A DNA stretch of 64,000 nucleotides from Mycocentrospora acerina (lineage: Eukaryota > Ascomycota > Dothideomycetes > Pleosporales). The number at the start of each line of letters is the position of its first letter. Positions within the stretch are counted from its first letter, which is position 1. The stretch spans positions 434,001-498,000 of the forward strand of contig JAKUHH010000396.1 of assembly GCA_022701365.1 (NCBI GenBank). Reading direction: 5' to 3'. The translations under genes and the position numbers were made by a program. The notes under the pieces were generated by a model. The model was not told the DNA's origin, did no database searches, and was given only the letters and a program-made list of their open reading frames with translations. This document shows positions 36,899 to 47,745 of this stretch, piece by piece.

Positions 36899-38254
36899 AT
36901 GGTCGTCCTATCTCTTGGTCTGTTGATTGCTTCCCTCGCGGCATCCGCCACCGCAGTCCCTGCACCCGAAATCACTGCAGCCCCCCAGCCTCAAATCATC
37001 AAGCGTGCTACCAGTTGCACATTCTCCGGCTCTGCTGGTGCAGCATCCGCCAGCAAGTCTCAGACGGCATGCGCTACTATTGTTCTCTCCAACGTCGCCG
37101 TGCCTTCAGGTACTACTTTGGATCTTTCGAAGCTTGCAGACGACACCACAGTTATCTTCCAGGGCACTACAACCTGGGGTTACAAAGAATGGGTTGGTCC
37201 ACTGCTAAGCATCGGCGGTAACAAAATTACGGTCCAAGGTGCTACCAACGCTGTCCTAAACGGTGACGGAGCACGTTGGTGGGACGGTCTAGGTGGCAGC
37301 GGCAAGGTCAAGCCCAAATTTTTCGCTGCGCATAGTCTTACCAGCTCGACTATCACCAATTTGTACATCAAGAACACCCCTGTTCAAGCAGTGAGCATTG
37401 CCGGTTGTGATGGCTTGACTATCACTGGCATGACAATCGACGACGCCGATGGCGACGCTGGCGCACTCGGGCATAACACGGATGCTTTCGATGTGGGAAC
37501 GAGTTCAAACATTTTAATTGATGGGGCGAAGGTTTACAATCAGGATGACTGTGTGGCGGTGAATTCTGGCACTGTAAGTTCTCCCCCACCCTTTCTTATA
37601 GAACGAGAGCTTGCGGGCATGAAAAAGATTGAAGAATACAGCCCTTTTGCTCAAGACATGAGACTGAAGGACTACACACGTTTGTATACACAAACTTGTG
37701 CACATATGTCTGGGGTGACTTGAGCTATCACGTGACCGATCACATCTGAACCTTATTACGTCAGCAACTAACCACTTTGCTAGAACATCACCTTCCAGAA
37801 CGGACTGTGCTCAGGAGGCCATGGATTATCTATCGGATCTGTCGGTGGACGCTCAGATAATACGGTTGACACCGTGACGTTCTATAACAACCAAATCACA
37901 AAGTCTGTCAACGGAATCCGCGTCAAGGCTTCTGTAGGCGACACTGGCACCATCAACAAAGTAACGTACAGCAAGATCACTTTGTCATCTATCTCCAAGT
38001 ATGGAATTCTAATCGAGCAAAACTATGACGGTGGCGACCTCCACGGAACCGCAGGAACCGGTATTCCCATCACCGGCTTGACACTCACCAACATCTCCGG
38101 CGCTGGAGCCGTCGCGAGCAGTGGATACGATGTCGTTGTTACCTGTGGTAGCAGCACCTCTTGCACGGGCTGGACATGGAACAGCGTCACTGTTACCGGA
38201 GGAAAGACCTACGGTAGCTGCACCAATGTTCCAAGTGTTACCAAGTGTTCGTAG
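36899..38254 (+). CDS. Secreted endopolygalacturonase (GH28)
   Basis: Two exons (36899-37573 and 37784-38254) join in phase 0 to 381 residues. An N-terminal signal peptide (about residues 1-19) is followed by a propeptide ending in KR at about residue 36, as in fungal endo-PGs. The right-handed beta-helix enzyme shows all GH28 catalytic motifs: NTD (193-195), DD in QDDC (216-217), GHG (His238) and RVK (271-273). These make it a pectin-degrading endo-acting hydrolase of plant middle lamella. Cys pairs at the C-terminus (CGSSTSC, CTNVPSVTKC) are typical. The single intron is 210 nt, longer than usual here, but its removal restores the unbroken QDDC...GHG region. Placement in an AT-rich block beside another secreted hydrolase suggests a plant-interaction gene set. 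Confidence 0.95.
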
Positions 38255-39890
38255 AGGCTAAAAGTGAACTCTCTTCGGAACCACCTTGGCCTAATCTATG
38301 AGATCGCCACAATGTTTGCTTTTGTCTTTCTTCATTCTTTTGTAAATATCGTTTCCATGCACAGATAGCAGAGCTTACAATCAATTTCTACTGCGAAAAG
38401 CTAGAACTCATTTTGTGAATTAACCACTGAGGCTAGGAACAAATTTGAAGGTTTTGGGATTGAAATGTATCTCATCATATTGTGAAGTATGTAGGGAAAA
38501 TTTGATTAGCAATTCTGCCACTGAAGAAATGTGCTTGTATTCTTTATCCGTCCTGCTTGAGTGTGATGTTACTGAACGCACACAAAAAGATGATGCCTAC
38601 ATCGTGTCAATCTTTCGGCTGGAGAACGATGTATCTGTTAGGCGCAATGTTACAAATATTCATGAAGGAATTTTTTACGTGCAATTCCTGCTTGCTATCA
38701 GCGACGATACCTTTAAGAAGGATAGATTGTACTCACGTTGCAATTAAATGATCTCACTCTGACTTTACCTTCAGTAGGGTTCAACTTGTCAATCTCCACG
38801 CACAAGTTTACTTCAGCAGTGTTTCTTTGTAGTGGAAGTAACGGAATCAAATTTGATTGTCACCTGCATCCAAGCTGATTGACAGAGCCAGAACAACTGA
38901 ATCTTTGTATCAGTGCTATATTGTGTGAACGGAAGGTCCAAAACAACCATTCACTACAATAACACGAGATAGCTTGGGTTATTTCAAGCAATAACATCAT
39001 CCGTAAATCGATAGGGTGCATAACTAGGTACACTTGCATCAAGGCTGTTGCTGTCGTTATTGTACTCTGTGATTATGGTGCTAACTGGTAAATTGTTGAT
39101 TCAACCGTTCTTTCAGGTCGGGGTGACGCCAGCAATGGCCCAAATGTCGAAATCATTAGTAAAAGTCTAGAAACGTACAAGGCTGATCTGGCCCGCTGGT
39201 TCATTACTCATATCGGTGTATACGAATACCTAAGCTTGGACTTGATAACGCGAGTCTTCGCATTGATTGGCTACTCGTACATTCGTGCCTTCGGCAATGG
39301 AGTCATGATGCCAAAGAGAGACACGAGACGTTGCACAACCATTTCAAAATTTGCTTTCCTAAAGATGTGAACAGTTGGATGGCCCAATTTGAAACTGGGC
39401 CAACGAATTCCAATCTAATGAATCCTCCGGTGGCGTTTACCATTCCCCGCACCTGAAGGATTGCCCCACTTGCAGGATTAAATCTCCGAGAAACGTCATG
39501 ATAAAGCACAAGCCACCTAGGTACCACAAATTTTAATTTGTTATGTGTGCCGGCCTAATTTGAGATTATGTTATGGATGTTCTTAGCTGTATAAGCATCC
39601 TTACGTACCACTGTGACCAAGCTTACAAACGTTGATAGTAGGGATATATGCGCAGCCATTACCAGGTTTCGGTATTTCTCGATTCAAAGGTTCAAGGCTA
39701 TACATATTGTCTCAGGGTAGTATGATTGCAACGTGCGGCAAGGAATTAGATAAGTGACTAAGTGCAGCCAAGCTTAGAAAGACTAACTTGAGCATTATCT
39801 TTAATAGCAACTAAGCACGATTTAATCCTTCAATTCTCTGCTTAATCTACGAAAAAAATTTATTTCTAAAATTCTACTTCTTTTGTCGTT
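38255..39890. other. AT-rich intergenic region
   Basis: About 1.6 kb downstream of the polygalacturonase. Several short frames occur (the largest 100 codons at 38445-38747) without motifs or composition bias. No RNA gene was recognised. It runs directly into the minisatellite. Confidence 0.4.
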
Positions 39891-40210
39891 GTAGTGGTTG
39901 TAGTGGTTGTAGTGGTTGTAGTGGTTGTAGTGGTTGTAGTGGTTGTAGTGGTTGTAGTGGTTGTAGTGGTTGTAGTGGTTGTAGTGGTTGTAGTGGTTGT
40001 AGTGGTTGTAGTGGTTGTAGTGGTTGTAGTGGTTGTAGTGGTTGTAGTGGTTGTAGTGGTTGTAGTGGTTGTAGTGGTTGTAGTGGTTGTAGTGGTTGTA
40101 GTGGTTGTAGTGGTTGTAGTGGTTGTAGTGGTTGTAGTGGTTGTAGTGGTTGTAGTGGTTGTAGTGGTTGTAGTGGTTGTAGTGGTTGTAGTGGTTGTAG
40201 TGGTTGTAGT
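39891..40210. repeat. 9-bp minisatellite, about 35.6 copies
   Basis: The unit GTAGTGGTT is repeated head to tail over 320 bp with no interruption that I can see, followed by diverged copies (CGTCACAGTC, GCTGCAGTCA, TTGTAGTCAT) up to about 40245. Because the unit is a multiple of three, all frames stay open and give meaningless poly-Val and poly-Thr frames; no start context or domain supports translation. The complement strand is AACCACTAC. It lies about 350 bp beyond the 3' end of the GPI-type hydrolase gene and so may fall in its downstream region. Such uniform arrays are usually polymorphic in length. Confidence 0.95.
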
Positions 40211-40564
40211 CGTCACAGTCGCTGCAGTCATTGTAGTCATCATAGTTTTTTTTATAGTTTCCTACAGAGTGTATTGTTGCTAGTGATAGACCTAACGTAG
40301 AAGCATATCCGGACTATATGCTACAATCATACTGTCCCGAGACAACCCAAAAGCTACATGGCAGTGATAGCCTGCCCGTGTGTTTTAACTCACGTGTGCA
40401 ATTTACAAAGTATGGGTGACAAATCACACTAGCGAAAACTAATTCAAAAAACATCTTATTCATTGTGTCTACCTGGTATAATTTAGGCTCTTACAATCTT
40501 AAAATACATCTCTACATTAAAAAGAAAAGTTTCCGATCCACCATTGGAATGAATGTTATCTCAC
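40211..40564. other. 3' flank of the GPI-type hydrolase gene
   Basis: About 350 bp of AT-rich sequence between the minisatellite and the stop codon at 40565, probably containing the 3' UTR of the minus-strand gene. AATAAA-like motifs are not distinctive. No other feature was seen. Confidence 0.35.
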
Positions 40565-43500
40565 TTAAAAGATAAAAGCAAAAGCAGCAAGAACCACAGT
40601 GGGAACGACATAAGAAAATCCGACACGTGCACTAGCCGCAGCTCCTGTGAATTGTGCCGGGGTCCAACCGGTTGGTGTGCCAACGCAGTTGCCGCCGCTG
40701 CAGCTGTAGCCACCCGTAGTTGCGGGGACAGTAGAGTTACTCTTGGCAGGGTATGAGGGCTGGCTGGGAGGGGACGTAGACTTAGGAGGTTGAGGAGGAG
40801 GAGGAGAACCGGTCTTGTTCTCCGTTGGTGGGTTGACAGGCTTGGTAGACGAAGAGGGGTATTGAATGAGAGGGGTACCAACAGTGGCCCAGGTCTTCTT
40901 GTCGCTATCACAGTCATTTCCGTTGCAGGCGGGCTTAGTAGACTGCGAGGGGTATTGGATCAAAGGAGTGCCAACAGTAGCGAAAGTCTTCTTGTTATCA
41001 CCACTGCAGTCGTATCCATTGCAAGCAGGCTTGGTAGACTGCGAGGGGTATTGGATGAGGGGAGTACCGACAGTAGCCCAAGTCTTCTGGCCCTCGCAGT
41101 TGTTACCGTTGCAAGCAGGTTTAGTTGACTGCGAAGGGTACTGAATAAGAGGAGTTCCAACCCTTATGGTCTCGCTCTTGGGGTACTGGATCAATGGAGT
41201 ACCAATAGTAGCCCACGTGTTCTGACCCTGGCAGTCATAACCATTACAAGGAGGCATAGTGGACTGCGAAGGGTACTGAATCAGAGGAGTTCCAACCCTT
41301 GCAGTCTCGCTCTTGGGGTACTGGATCAACGGAGTGCCCACAGTAGCCCAGGTCTTCTTGTTGTCATCGTCGCAGCCGTAGCCGTTGCAAGCAGGCTTCG
41401 TAGCGTAGCTAATGAACGCAGTAGAAGTAGTTGCGTAGGTGATGATTACAGTTGATGGAATGGCGCAGGCGTTGCAGTAAACTTCCTTGGTGGCATATCC
41501 TTGAGGCACACCAGTTGGGCGAGCAACGCAACCACTCTTGCAAGTTGCTGTGACAGTGACAGTGTTCGTGGTAAGGCCAGTAGAGCAGACATCGACAACA
41601 GCAGTAACGTATTGCGTCGTAGTTGGAACATTGATGATGATGGTACGTGTCTGAGTCTCAGTCTTGAAGAAGGTCTTGGTAGCCGAATTGAGCGGGCAGT
41701 CCTTCTCGTACCGGAAGCACTCTGTAATTGTTCGGGTGGTGGTCTTGGTTTGTGTCTGAGTGACAGGAGTGTAGCCAGTCGGGCAAGGAGGGGCCGTAAC
41801 GTAAGGGTACTTTACCCAATCATCGTCATATGAAGGAGTTGAGGAGGGGTACTGGTCGTAGCTTGGAACAGACGACGAGCCGTAGCTTGGAATAGACGAC
41901 GAGCCACCGTAGCTTGGAATAGACGATGAGCCGCCGTAGCTTGGAACGGATGATGAGCCGCCGTAGCTTGGAACGGATGATGAGCCGCCATAGCTTGGAA
42001 CAGATGAAGTACCGTAGGAGACGGCAGTAGATGATGGATAACTCTGTACGCGAGTAGATTGACCATCGACGATTACTACTGTCGAAACACCTGAAGCTGA
42101 CTGAGAAATAGAGCCTGACGCCGAAACCGAGCCTGAAATCGAAGCCGATCCCGAGATGGTGGCAGAAGCAGAGTTTGATCCAGAGATTGTAAGGATGGAC
42201 TCAGAGACGGATGCAGAAGTAGAAGCAGAAGCCGATCCAGAGATTGTGGCAGAAGCAGAACCAGAGGCGGATTGTGATCCAGATACGAGAGTGAGAATAG
42301 ACTCAGAGACGGACGCAGAACCTGTAGCAGAAACTGATCCAGTGGCAGTGACGGAGGCAGAGTCAGAGACAGAGAGCGATCCAGTGGCAGATGCAGAGTC
42401 TGTGGCAGAGGCAGAGCTGGAGACGGATGCAGAGCCGGAGGCAGAATCAGATGCAGATTGTGACCCAGTAGCGGAAGCAGAGCCAGAGGCAGAATCAGAA
42501 GCAGATGTGGAGTGAGATCCAGTAGTGGAAGCAGAATCAGAAGCGGATGCAGACGCAGAGCTTGACGCGGTAGTAGCCGAATCGGAAGCAGACGCGGAGT
42601 GAGATCCAGTAGCGGAAGCAGAGTCGGAAGCGGATGCAGACGCAGAAGCGGAATCAGACACAGACGCAGAGCTTGAAGCGGTAGTAGTAGCCGAATCAGA
42701 GGCAGAAGCGGAGTGCGATCCGGTGGCAGAAGCCGAGTCAGAAGCCGAGTCAGAGGCGGAAGCAGAGTGCGACCCAGTAGCAGAAGCCGAATCGGAAGCA
42801 GAGGTCGAGTGCGACACGGAAGAAAGAGTAAGAATAGAATCAGAAGAAGATCCAGAGGCGGAGGCTGACCCAGAGATAGTAGCAGATGCCGAATCTGAAG
42901 CGGTGTCAGAGGCCGAGGTTGAGTGCGATGTCGAGGCTGACGAAGTGATGGTAGCAGAAGCAGAGTTGGAGGCAGAGGCCGAGTCAGAAGCTGAAGCCGA
43001 AGCGGAGGTAGATCCGGAGTGGCTAGCAGAGGCTGAATCAGATGCAGATGCAGAAGCGGAAGCAGACGCAGAAGCGGAAGCAGAGTCAGATGCGGACGCC
43101 GATATCGAGCTGGAAGATGCAGATGACGACGAGATGACTGAGCTTGCGCTTGAACTAGCTGACGATGACGAGATAGTTGAGCTTGCGCTTGAGCTGGCAG
43201 ACGAGGAGGAAGACGAGATCTTGGTGCAGCCAGCAGGAATTTCAGATGTGGGAGTACCTTCTGAGACACGCTTGGCAATGGCAGGCACGTCGTTGAAATA
43301 CTCTGGAAGAGGAAGGCTCCTCTTCTGCTTCGTGTCAGGTTCAATCTTGACTGGGGGATTGCGAGGCTTGTTGGTGAACACGTTCGCACTGTCGGACTCG
43401 TATTTGCCATTTCCAGTTGGGAATGTACCGTCTTGGAAGTATTTACCGATGGCCGCGTCCAAATCCTTTGAAGGATTCACGCTTGAGCAGTGCTGTTATA

Positions 43501-45091
43501 AGGTTAGCCAAGAAACGATATTAGGAATACGGATACCTACGCCGACACCGTCGAGCTCCAAAACCCTTGAGCCTACAAATCCCTGAGAGGAAGTTTTGGC
43601 GGAGACTAGAGGCGTAACGGGATCGTAGTATGTTTGGACGAACAGGATCGGGTTCTTGGTCGCAATGCCATTGAAACCGCCCTGGTATTTCTCGAGTGCG
43701 TCAACCTTCCAGGTTGAGCATTGGTAGAGAATTGAGATAATAGTGTCGTATCCATACTTGCTCCTCTGCTTGTAGATATCTAGCCATTTCTTGAAGTTTG
43801 GTCCTGATCCTGTGGGCCTTTCTACCACGTCGCTACAGGTGATGGCGTTTAGCGCATTGGGTCGATCTTCTCCAGTCGCACTGCTTGGGCTCCAGTCGAG
43901 ATCGCGCTTTGAAACAGGCTTTCCATCGTAGTATCCCTTGAGCTTAGTCGCAAAAGCTTTCCACTCTGATCCTCGCAAAGTGCTGAAGAAAGCTCCTCGT
44001 ACGGCATCCGAGTTATCTGGATTATTCGCCAAGTAGCTATCGTAGGTTGCTTGGAGCTGTTCTCCGGTCTGGCCAGCAACTGCCACAGCGCAATCTGTGG
44101 ATGTCGCAACCGCGCACTGCTTGAAGAATTCCGCAACACCCTTGTCGATATCAGCCACGGCTTCATCGCCCCTGGAGGAAAATGTTAGAACTAAACCAAG
44201 GCAGATAGTCGTGGTAAACCTACAATCCGTAGTAGTAATCCTGGGGATTGATATTACCATCCAACACAACACGATCCATCTTGGTTGGGAACATGGCAGA
44301 AAGTGTAGCTCCAAGAAGAGTTCCGTACGAGAAGCCTGAGATGCGTTAGAGAGCGCCCGTGTTTGTAGTGATGCAGCACTTACCCCAGTATCTGATGAGA
44401 CCGTCTTCTCCGAGAGCCTGGGCAATAGCGTTGATATCACGCGCAACGAATGCGGTACCGAGATACTCGCTGCGAAGTTCGGGTTTCGAACACGCATCTG
44501 CTTGTTGCGAGTAGCTCTCGAATTGAGACTGGAATCCTGCGTCGCTTGTCGAGTCTCCCAGGATGTTCACACTGGTAGAGCAGTTGTACGGGATGGTGAG
44601 ACTGGTGCCACTGCAAAAAGTTAGTTCGTATCTATGTCGCATGGATCCAAGACATACCGAGGGTCGAAGCTGACAATGTGATAATCTGATCCAGCAATAC
44701 TACACAAGTTAGTCATGCCACACTGACCAAATATTTATGCAAAGTCTCACTCTTGGTAGATCGACTGGTCACCATCAGCATTGTATGCCTCAACGATGCT
44801 CGCGATACCGCCAGATCCAGGTCCGCCGAAGTTCATGATGATAGACTTGTTACGAGGATTTGCGGCTGTTGCCGGCTGACGAACAAGACGCAGCTTCAAC
44901 TTCTCGCTCGAAGAAGCCTTGGTCCAATCAAGAGGAACCTCAATAGTGGCGCATTGCAGCGACTTGTTTGAGCCAGTAGGGCAGTTAACCCAGTTGGCTT
45001 TATCCGACTTCTCATAGCCGGCAGGGCATTCTTGTGCGAGAACGCTAGTAGTAACGAGTGCCAGTGCCGAAGCCCTGTGGTTGAAACGCAT
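40565..45091 (-). CDS. Secreted S33 alpha/beta-hydrolase with Ser-rich stalk and GPI-type tail
   Basis: Six exons (45091-44751, 44699-44658, 44610-44384, 44335-44224, 44171-43541, 43492-40565) splice in frame to 1426 residues. A signal peptide (about residues 1-19) precedes an S33/TAP-like hydrolase. NFGGPGSGG forms the oxyanion region, GFSYG carries nucleophile Ser206, YYDPVTP carries Asp424, and GVGHCS carries His452 exactly across the last splice. Exon 6 then encodes, in order: a linker; about 380 residues of Ser/Ala/Thr repeats (540-916); about six PSYGGSSSV-type repeats (942-999); a Cys-containing Thr-rich block (1016-1149); repeats of TWATVGTPLIQYP with CNGxxC (1152-1336); a Pro-rich segment; and a hydrophobic end (VVPTVVLAAFAFIF) after small residues, typical of GPI attachment. 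The stalk should be heavily O-mannosylated. Likely a cell-wall or membrane-anchored peptidase or esterase; substrate unknown. Confidence 0.9.
40840..41395 (-). repeat. In-gene repeats encoding TWATVGTPLIQYP / CNGxxC units
   Basis: Within the last exon of the hydrolase gene, a segment of about 75-80 bp recurs five times as a full unit (TWATVGTPLIQYP followed by SQST-KPACNG-xx-C). Two shorter copies (RVGTPLIQYPSQST) are inserted. Copies differ at few positions, so the array is likely to expand and contract. Each full unit carries two cysteines. Confidence 0.85.
41850..42015 (-). repeat. In-gene 27-bp repeats encoding PSYGGSSSV
   Basis: About six tandem copies of a unit reading PSYGGSSSV or PSYGGSSSI, with one shortened copy lacking a Gly-Gly pair, lie between the Ser-rich stalk and the Cys-containing block of the hydrolase gene. 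They probably form a flexible, O-glycosylated linker. Confidence 0.85.
42100..43230 (-). repeat. In-gene Ser/Ala-rich low-complexity array
   Basis: Over 1.1 kb encode imperfect hexa- to dodecapeptide repeats such as SASDSASA, TGSHSASASD and ESILTLSG. Codons are varied, so the repeat is stronger at protein than at DNA level. Antisense frames appear Glu/Ala-rich only because of this bias. The segment resembles mucin-like stalks of fungal adhesins. Confidence 0.85.
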
Positions 45092-47745
45092 GATTAACTC
45101 AGAAAAAGAGTGACTGAGGTGAGAAACAAAAAGAGGGTGATGACGATGGTGGAAGCCTTCAAGCGGACTTCTTCATATTTGTATCAACTCAGATTCAAGC
45201 CTAATGTTCAAAATTACCATATACCAAGGCCCCAAAGATGGACTTTGAGCTTGATGCGGGTACATCACAAAGTCCAGCTGGCTTCCATACATGGAGGCGT
45301 AACGCCATCTCAGCCCATCTCAGGGAAGCGCATAGGGAATACTGGCCATTCCGGAGCGGAGCGCTTGGCATTCGGGAGAGGAGGCGCCTAATCGGGTAAA
45401 AATGCTCTGTACCTGCACAAGCGCAAGTCACAGACCACCCCCTGGCGCCTATCCACGTGCAGCCGATGCTCTTGTAGCTACACTTCTACACCTTCGGTTT
45501 AGTTTTAGCAGGTTATTGACAGCGGCACAGTTTTTGTCACTAGAGGACGAGTGTGAGTGGAATGTTGTGCATATGTCCAGAGTATGAACCGGCCAGATAA
45601 TTTCATTTTGATATGAATTGGTGCACTTGCCTGCAGATAGCGCTTTGCATATTCTGTAGGACGGCGTATGGAGAAGATCTAAAGCTGTTATAGAGCACGG
45701 ACCTCTCGGCCATCAATCGGCAATACTCTCATTAGCTGGCCAGCTGGCTACCTAGCTGGCTGGCTGACATTGCTGCACACCCCTTGAGGCAATGACAGTC
45801 TGCGCCTCAGCTCAGGACATGAGATATCGTTTCTTAACACCCGGATGTGCCGTCGGCATTGCCGGCGGCTTAACGAGTCTCGACTACCTTTCAAGGCAAT
45901 AGCGCTTAGAATGAGCTCGTGGGAGTCGGGAAAAAACCCCAAGCCAGCCACGCTGCAGCAAACGGAGGGATGACTCTACTCGGGCTTGTTTGAATCTGGC
46001 ATTGCTGTGATTCATGGGCAATGCTCGTAACGGGGCACAATATAGACAAGCGATAATACTCGACCTCCTGAAGCGTTCAGCTGCGCCCCGTGGCGAGAAT
46101 GTGCCTGATAACAAGAACGGGGTGCGCTTGCTGCCGAGTAAGGCAGCCGTGGTGTCGTGCGCAAAATGTCTCCTGATATGTGCAGGCGGAAAGGAGTAGA
46201 GAGAATCTGACCCAGAGTTGAGAAGGGTCCAGGTCGTCTAGCCTTGCTTCGGTTGTAACAGATGGCACTAGGGTCTTTCCGTTTCGCAGAATATTCAACC
46301 ACGTGCCTAACGCTCGTATTGAGAAGCTTCCGGCGAGTGGTGACTTGACAACTTAAGCTCAGATGGTGGAGATGAAAGCTGAGAGATCCGGAGATTGTCC
46401 GCTCACAGCCACTGTTTGGGTCCTGAGTTAGCGCGAGATGACCACCCGCCTCATCTAGAAAGTACAAATTCAACTGACTTCCACCAGAGAGTTAGAAAGA
46501 ATAAGCAAATTACATCTGTGAATACCCTCTGAGCTTTGCGATGTTTCTCCACGACCAAAAAAATCCATCTCAACATGTATCAATGCGCAGGATTCGGTTC
46601 TCATCTTAGCTGCACATCATCCTGGGGAACACGATCTACAAACCCCCCTGTTGGAAAAACTCAATTCTCACGACCCCCCAACTCACATTACCTCTCAAAC
46701 TCCCCAAGCGCATTCGCCGGCAATCATATCTCCGCTCTACTATTTCCCCCCTTCACGACCATTTATGTCCTTGATCCCGATATTCTTGCTCTCAGTGTGT
46801 TGTGATCACATCTCCAGCATAACCAAGAGAGAAAGCTACTAGCAGCTGTAGAACCGCTCACTATGCGTTGCTTCCAACCCAAGAGCACCGCAGTAGAGCT
46901 ACAGCCTCGGTAAATACGTGCATTTTGATCGTTGTCCATTTCCAGGTGTGATGCAACGTGAGCTCTCTAACGTGATCTAAAGTCTGTGCGCAAACAAACT
47001 CACGCATCCTAAACCCTTGAGAGCCATAAGCTCACTTTGTCTCGTCATACCACACGTTGTCTGTATCGACAGTTGTACCCTCTTATCTGATATCATCGTG
47101 GGTCTTGCCTCTTGCGCCCCCACAGCAGGTCTCACGGCAGAACTATTCGTTATCAAAGCGAGAACCCGCGAAGCAACGATATTGGCGGGGACGCGGACAA
47201 AACCATCTCTCCCCCTTCTGAAATAGTAATAGCCTTTTCCAGCAGAATTACGAGTTTGGAAATGCAAAATGTCGAGATTGCTGTCGAAAGTCGTATGTGA
47301 ATATGGAATTCAGCGTATTGCAACTCGTAACTACACCAATATCAGTCTTCACTCGTCAGTCTCGAGCTGCGAGTTGCGAGTTGCGAACGGTGAAAGCTTG
47401 TAAAAGACACCGCAGGAGGTACACGAAAGCCTTAGTCAGTGTTTTGAAAGGCGTGGATCTACTGGAGAGGTGGGTGTTGCCTTAGTGAGCGGCGTTGATA
47501 GCGAACAAACTTCGCCATTGTGAGAAATCATACGCTTCCAAATGGTTTGACAGTAATACTGTATCTTTCCATGTCAAGCATAAACTCAATAGGCGATGGG
47601 TTCAGACGAAAGAAGATGAGAAGAGTATGGCTCAGTCATGCATTCATCCATCATTTCATTTCATCTCTAGGTTTCCTTCTATACATCCTCACAAGTTTTC
47701 CAACCGCAAAATCCGGTGCTTGCAAATAGCTGCAACACGATGAAA
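45092..47745. other. Intergenic region, no gene supported
   Basis: About 2.65 kb between the hydrolase start and the 3' end of the synthetase gene. Composition is mixed. A 153-codon minus-strand frame (46012-46473) and shorter ones lack any domain, start context or splice partner. A short GCGAGTT triplication lies near 47370. The right part of this interval flanks the 3' end of FRS1, and the left part is the promoter of the hydrolase gene. Confidence 0.4.

Noticed and set aside
39891..40210. Regular array considered as CRISPR-like
   Set aside because: Units are 9 bp, contiguous and have no spacers; the sequence is eukaryotic.
39866..40283. Long poly-Val (+) and poly-Thr (-) open frames
   Set aside because: They are by-products of a 9-bp tandem repeat whose unit is a multiple of three; there is no start context, domain or flanking coding sequence.
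42156..43586. Glu/Ala-rich plus-strand frames of 119 and 287 codons
   Set aside because: They are exact antisense shadows of the Ser/Ala-rich stalk of the minus-strand hydrolase, whose splice model and domains are strong.
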